In this document: in pieces, positions 4,665 through 8,106 of the stretch | Position numbering within the stretch: the first letter of the stretch is position 1 | Layout: each line of letters starts with the position of its first letter | Origin: Thermoplasmata archaeon | GTDB lineage: Archaea > Thermoplasmatota > Thermoplasmata > Thermoplasmatales > Thermoplasmataceae | Length of the DNA: 8,106 bases | Assembly: GCA_021811505.1 (NCBI GenBank) | Contig: JAJZOM010000203.1 | Location: 1-8,106, forward strand | Reading direction: 5' to 3' | The notes under the pieces: generated by a model | Databases searched by the model: none | What the model was told of the DNA's origin: nothing | What the model saw: the letters and a program-made list of their open reading frames with translations, nothing else | Program-made: the position numbers and the translations under genes

Positions 4665-5714
4665 ATGGGGAGTGTAACTCTAATAGGACTTCTGCTCTCG
4701 CTGATTCACGCGCTTGATGGAGCATATAAGTCCATTATTGGAATATTCTGGTATGATGCGATATATTACGGGTTAAGCCCGAAATTTGTCTATTTCAGTC
4801 CCATGATAAATTCCGGAGGATACACGAATCTGGAATCGGCAATTTTCTCAGGGTCATTTTTTCAGATTTCAATGATCATTATGGTTATTTCAATATCCGC
4901 GGGGCTAGCATATAACAGTTTCATAAAGCCGCAATCCATGTCGCTGGTTCTGCTGAGGGGGTTGTTCTCGATAGTATTCGGAGCCGTCTCATTCTACGCC
5001 ATCACCTTCATTATGGTCGGACTTGGCGCATTGTTTACCATGGTTTTCAATGCCCCTAATATTAACTGGTATAATTTTGGGAATTTTTCAGGAGGATATT
5101 TTGGCTATAATGCAGGTTCGCTGAATAACGGAGGTTCTTCACAGATTCTCGAATTCCTCACATTATCTGCCTATTTCATGGCAACAGCCGGTCTTTTTGC
5201 CACATTAATGATACGACAGGCACTAATTCTTTTTTGCATAATTCTGGCCCCTTTCTTCACACTTTTTTACGCTCTCAACGTAGGGGCTAGATATGCGAAA
5301 ATAATCTGGGAGATAATCATAGAAATGTCATTTTATCCCTTTCTTGTACTGCTAGCCCTGTATCTGGCGTGGCTTTTTTCATGGGACTCTCCTTTGCAAC
5401 TTGCTTTCCTTTTCCTTCCGGTAATAATTCCCGGGGTTCTGTTCTTCTCAGGCAGAGGATTGAGAAACGCTCCTATGTTGAGTTTTCTAGGAGATGCAAC
5501 CCTCGGGAACGTATCCGGCAAAGGTATGCTTTTCGCAGGTACCGGATATGATGCTCTCAGGGGCAACATAACCCCAGAAGGTTTGCGTAACATTGCGGTT
5601 TCGCCCGTAAGCGAGTCTCCACCCAGAATTACTCCAAGACCACATAACTCGAACAATACAGGACTCCCGTGGAAAGAAATTCTGGACGAGGAATTGAAAT
5701 ATAGGAAGGAATAA
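4665..5714 (+). CDS. Polytopic membrane channel protein, VirB6/TrbL/CedA-like
   Basis: A 349-residue integral membrane protein with about six to seven hydrophobic helices, at roughly residues 5-27, 64-83, 93-127 (one or two), 163-182, 185-204, 220-239 and 246-262. The segment RQALILFCIILAPFFTLFYA (184-203), followed by ARYAKIIWEIIIEMSFYPF, resembles the VirB6/TrbL core, which has an arginine entering a helix that ends in a proline kink and then an IW segment. A glycine- and asparagine-rich outer loop spans 128-160. The C-terminal 85 residues are hydrophilic, proline-rich and probably cytoplasmic. VirB6/CedA proteins form the inner-membrane path of type IV secretion or DNA-import machines. The ATG follows the pilin stop by four bases with no ribosome site, implying coupled translation. 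Alternatives such as an unrelated permease are disfavoured by the VirB4 neighbour. Confidence 0.75.
   Translation: MGSVTLIGLLLSLIHALDGAYKSIIGIFWYDAIYYGLSPKFVYFSPMINSGGYTNLESAIFSGSFFQISMIIMVISISAGLAYNSFIKPQSMSLVLLRGLFSIVFGAVSFYAITFIMVGLGALFTMVFNAPNINWYNFGNFSGGYFGYNAGSLNNGGSSQILEFLTLSAYFMATAGLFATLMIRQALILFCIILAPFFTLFYALNVGARYAKIIWEIIIEMSFYPFLVLLALYLAWLFSWDSPLQLAFLFLPVIIPGVLFFSGRGLRNAPMLSFLGDATLGNVSGKGMLFAGTGYDALRGNITPEGLRNIAVSPVSESPPRITPRPHNSNNTGLPWKEILDEELKYRKE
5704..5710 (+). promoter_or_regulatory. Ribosome binding site of the VirB3/PrgI-like gene
   Basis: GGAAGGA lies inside the last codons of the VirB6-like gene, nine bases before the ATG at 5720, and supports that start. Confidence 0.5.
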
Positions 5715-5719
5715 TCTGA

Positions 5720-6430
5720 ATGAATAAAGAAAAGCTTCCTTCCAATCTATACTGTTATGAACCAACATTGCTCGGTATACCTCTTAAGAAATTACTCATA
5801 ATTTTCCTTGGTGTGGTACTGGGCCTTCTCTCTTTCAGGATAAATATTCTCCTTCCTGTACCCGTAATAATTCTCTTCCTTGCATCTGCTTTTGTTAAAT
5901 ACGGGGACGAGACAGTCTTTCACAAGCTCATTGTAAACATATTTTATCTTTTCAGAAAGAAAATGTTCGCCGTTTCATACGACTTGAAGTTTGTAAAATT
6001 CAACAGCCATCTTCTGGGAATATACCGGAATACATTATCTGAGCTTGCAGAAATCAAGGGAATGGACATAATTCATATGAGGAACTCAGAACAAAATAGC
6101 ATCTATTCAGGATTACAGAAAGCCATTGACGAAACGGAACTCGACTTGGATATTGTGTCCGTCCCCAAAATTCCTGGGGAAAATGCAAGATCATCCGACA
6201 TAAGGGAATACAGGGACCTTATCTCTTTTTTAACTGAAGGAGCGATACAATACGTGACACACGCCAGATTTATCCTCAAGCTTGAAAACAGGACTGTTGA
6301 AAATGTACTGGAATCATTTTGCAAAAGCATTGACCAGTTTTATGACAAAATCGGAATCTATGGATTCACAACCAGGAGAATAGCCAGCGAAGGAGAATTC
6401 AAAGAAATCCTCTCTGCAATCATTTCATGA
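5720..6430 (+). CDS. VirB3/PrgI-like membrane hairpin protein with a VirB4-N-terminus-like domain
   Basis: A 236-residue protein. Residues 1-60 look like a VirB3/PrgI subunit: a short polar start, a YEPTLLGIP segment (13-21), then two close hydrophobic helices at about 22-38 and 42-58, followed by a basic amphipathic stretch (69-92, with FRKKMF). From about residue 95 the rest is soluble. Its last part (about 158-236: SDIREYRDLISFLTEGAI, RFILKLEN, then a helix and SIDQFYDKIGIYGF plus a final helix EFKEILSAII) resembles by eye the region near the start of VirB4 N-terminal domains. VirB3 and VirB4 are often fused in bacteria, and the VirB4-like ATPase starts four bases after this stop. I infer a VirB3-VirB4 fusion split into two proteins, or an authentic two-gene form. 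Two stop codons in tandem (TGA TAG) end the frame. Confidence 0.65.
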   Translation: MNKEKLPSNLYCYEPTLLGIPLKKLLIIFLGVVLGLLSFRINILLPVPVIILFLASAFVKYGDETVFHKLIVNIFYLFRKKMFAVSYDLKFVKFNSHLLGIYRNTLSELAEIKGMDIIHMRNSEQNSIYSGLQKAIDETELDLDIVSVPKIPGENARSSDIREYRDLISFLTEGAIQYVTHARFILKLENRTVENVLESFCKSIDQFYDKIGIYGFTTRRIASEGEFKEILSAIIS

Positions 6431-6434
6431 TAGT

Positions 6435-7904
6435 GTGGTTAATTTGATTGTAGAAAATAACCTGGAAAAAGGGAATGTCGAATCCGGAACACGTTCGTCA
6501 CGGTTTATCTATTACAGGCGAAAGAAATATCTTAAGGGAAAAAACTATTTTTCGCACATATTTGTCCGCAACTCCAGATACGATCTGGGTCCATATTACC
6601 TGTCATTCATAGAAGGCCTTAATTTCCCGGTTATAATGAAACTTAGCATCAGGAAGCTAAAAACGGGAGAGCCTGGAAAGTTTATGGAAAGGTTACTTGC
6701 GGAAAGAAAGGCAGAATATCGCATGGCAGGTGCATCTATCCATTTTAACAATACCCTAAAAAGCCAGATAGAAGACGGAGAACGAATGCTCTCCCAGTTG
6801 AACAAGGAAGGATCCGCAATTCTGCATTCTTCAATCATTTTCAAAATTCTTGCTGAACACCCTGCAACCCTGAAGGACCGGATGAACCGGCTTATTGCAG
6901 ATATGGCACTTATGGATTTCGAAACCGAAGAATTCTCGAATACTGCGAGGGGAGCGACCCTTATGTTTGATCATGAAATTCCGAGGGATTCACAATATCT
7001 CATGAATTCAAAGCACGTGTCACGCATACTCCCTTTTTTGAGAGACAATGATGAAAATCGTTCTGGTATTCTTCTCGGGGTTGACGATATCACTTCCCGT
7101 CCTGTTTTTATCGATCCCTATTCAGAAAACTCGCACAATTCGCTAATCCTCGGTGAAACAGGCTCCGGAAAATCCTTCTTTGCGAAGATGCTGGCCAGAA
7201 GACTGTTTCAGGAGGAAAAAGTCTCCGAGGTGTTCATTTTTGATCCGCTCAATGAATATCATTGCAAATATTTTGGTTCGAACTGCAGGGAAACATTCCT
7301 GGGAGATGCTGACCTGATCCGAGAGGAAACCATTCCGGGTATTGCCGGTAACGTTGAAACCGGATACGGAAGTATTAACCGGCAGGAGAATCAATCGAAT
7401 AGGGATGAACCAGTGGTTCTAATCTTCAAACCGGGCGCGCTGACAGATCAGGAGATGGACAATTACATCTCAAGGATGCTTGGCATTTTTAATTCCTCGA
7501 TGGTAAAAAACCCGTCTCTGCCCAAACTGCTGATCTTTGATGAATGTCACCTTATTCTCAGGAATGCATCCAACGCATCAAGCCTGAATACGATGGTGAG
7601 ACACTCCCGGCATTATAAGGCCGCAATTGTAAACATATCTCAGAATGTGGACGATTTTCTTAATGCAAGATCAAGTTCACTGGCATTTAACAGTAACAGG
7701 ATTTTCATTTTCAGAAACCGAAGTCTGAACGAACATCATGCAAAAATACTGAAGATCGACGATTTTGATATCGATCCTCCAGAAAGCCTTATGGGTGGAA
7801 AAAATCATCCATACTCAGAATGCATTGTCGCTGATGGCAAATACTGCAGGAAGCTGAGAATAATCTCAACGGAGGAAGAAAAGTACCTGCTGGAAAGCGG
7901 TTAA
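6435..7904 (+). CDS. VirB4/CedB-like type IV secretion ATPase (HerA/FtsK superfamily)
   Basis: A 489-residue AAA+-like ATPase expected to energise the pilus or channel from the cytoplasmic face. The Walker A motif GETGSGKS is at 240-247, preceded by SRPVFIDPYSENSHNSLIL, the usual VirB4 lead-in. FIFDPLNEY is at 268-275, the Walker B motif LLIFDE is at 365-370 followed by CHLIL, HSRHYK is at 390-395 and the sensor-like ISQNVDDFL at 401-409. Residues about 36-205 correspond to the later part of a VirB4 N-terminal domain. At 489 residues it is shorter than the usual 600-850 of VirB4. The start is a GTG with no ribosome site four bases after the preceding gene; a TTG three codons later is possible. 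HerA is an alternative family member, but the lead-in motif and neighbours favour VirB4/CedB. The last four bases overlap the convergent gene. Confidence 0.9.
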   Translation: MVNLIVENNLEKGNVESGTRSSRFIYYRRKKYLKGKNYFSHIFVRNSRYDLGPYYLSFIEGLNFPVIMKLSIRKLKTGEPGKFMERLLAERKAEYRMAGASIHFNNTLKSQIEDGERMLSQLNKEGSAILHSSIIFKILAEHPATLKDRMNRLIADMALMDFETEEFSNTARGATLMFDHEIPRDSQYLMNSKHVSRILPFLRDNDENRSGILLGVDDITSRPVFIDPYSENSHNSLILGETGSGKSFFAKMLARRLFQEEKVSEVFIFDPLNEYHCKYFGSNCRETFLGDADLIREETIPGIAGNVETGYGSINRQENQSNRDEPVVLIFKPGALTDQEMDNYISRMLGIFNSSMVKNPSLPKLLIFDECHLILRNASNASSLNTMVRHSRHYKAAIVNISQNVDDFLNARSSSLAFNSNRIFIFRNRSLNEHHAKILKIDDFDIDPPESLMGGKNHPYSECIVADGKYCRKLRIISTEEEKYLLESG

Positions 7905-8106
7905 GATGCTCTGTCTTCCTTTTTGATCTGTTCCTGGACAAGAGCTAGCTCTAGCAGTCCAAAAACAATAAGAACAATCACGAAGGAATAAAGTCCTACA
8001 TCTATCCATGTGTCGTATAGCAGAGACCAAGCAAGATAGAAACCTACTCCCACAAATAGTAGTCCCAGACCCATGAATCTTCCCCAGAAATGTCTTTTCC
8101 ACTGGT
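7901..8106 (-). CDS. Membrane protein, C-terminal part (start lies beyond or near the window edge)
   Basis: Reading the minus strand from the right edge gives 67 open codons to a TAA at 7903-7901. The segment begins basic (QWKRHFWGRF), then has a helix around GLGLLFVGVGFYLAWSLLY, a short DTWIDVGL loop, a second helix SFVIVLIVFGLLELAL and a charged tail ending VQEQIKKEDRAS. The clean two-helix pattern with charged ends supports a real protein; I do not recognise the family. The only in-frame ATG, at about 8073, would remove the basic start, so the true start is probably outside the window. It converges with the VirB4-like gene, sharing four bases, and so closes the secretion operon on the right. 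A different minus-strand frame here (7866-8102) lacks this pattern and is a shadow. Confidence 0.7.
   Translation of the reverse strand, partial: QWKRHFWGRFMGLGLLFVGVGFYLAWSLLYDTWIDVGLYSFVIVLIVFGLLELALVQEQIKKEDRAS

Noticed and set aside
6384..6434. Programmed frameshift joining the VirB3-like and VirB4-like genes
   Set aside because: No recognisable slippery heptamer, and the first frame ends in two stops; kept only as a possibility under the split-fusion finding.
7866..8102. Minus-strand open frame of 78 codons at the right edge
   Set aside because: Cysteine- and serine-rich without pattern, overlaps 39 bases of the VirB4-like gene; the neighbouring frame (7901-8106) gives a clear two-helix membrane protein.
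1..8106. CRISPR arrays, insertion sequences or toxin-antitoxin pairs
   Set aside because: No repeated spacer-like units, terminal inverted repeats, transposase motifs or paired small toxin genes were found by eye.

Overview
The window looks like chromosomal DNA from a euryarchaeon, most likely of the Thermoplasmata/Thermoplasmatales. The evidence is an intron-bearing tRNA-Tyr with the archaeal C1-G72 pair and no encoded CCA, an archaeal UPF0147 protein, a stand-alone RAM (Lrp/AsnC C-terminal) protein, TATA-type promoters that in several cases sit about 20-30 nt before the start codon (leaderless transcripts), and a VirB4/VirB6 set of archaeal style. The genus is inference; no rRNA or marker gene is present.

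Layout. (1) 1-1104, minus strand: start of a Kdp potassium-pump operon. A 29-codon kdpF was found by hand, followed through a 4-nt stop/start overlap by kdpA, which runs off the left edge. (2) 1105-1410 holds no convincing gene. 1411-1653 (minus) is a small two-helix membrane protein. 1740-1843 (minus) is tRNA-Tyr(GUA) with a 31-nt intron at 37/38. (3) 1996-2573, plus: a two-gene unit of a stand-alone RAM protein and a UPF0147 protein with touching stop/start codons. (4) 2719-3075, plus: a winged-helix regulator whose 3' end overlaps that of ribose-5-phosphate isomerase A (3072-3752, minus). (5) 3846-4340, plus: a hotdog-fold acyl-CoA thioesterase. (6) 4370-7904, plus: a tight four-gene operon with its own promoter placed directly after the thioesterase stop codon. 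It encodes a two-helix VirB2/CedA1-like pilin candidate, a polytopic VirB6/CedA-like channel protein, a VirB3/PrgI-like hairpin protein with an extra soluble domain, and a VirB4/CedB-like ATPase. (7) 7901-8106, minus: the C-terminal end of an unrecognised two-helix membrane protein, convergent with the ATPase gene.

The four-gene operon is the item of most interest. It looks like a minimal type IV secretion-like apparatus (pilin, channel, VirB3, VirB4) without relaxase, coupling protein or outer-membrane parts in the window. That is the composition expected of a Ced/Ted-type DNA-exchange machine, known from Sulfolobales and other Thermoproteota, but here apparently in a Thermoplasmata-like genome. 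The VirB3-like and VirB4-like proteins also look like a VirB3-VirB4 fusion split inside the VirB4 N-terminal domain.

The rest is housekeeping: potassium homeostasis, tRNA, small archaeal regulators, the pentose-phosphate interconversion enzyme and acyl-CoA turnover. No mobile element, CRISPR array or integrase was seen.
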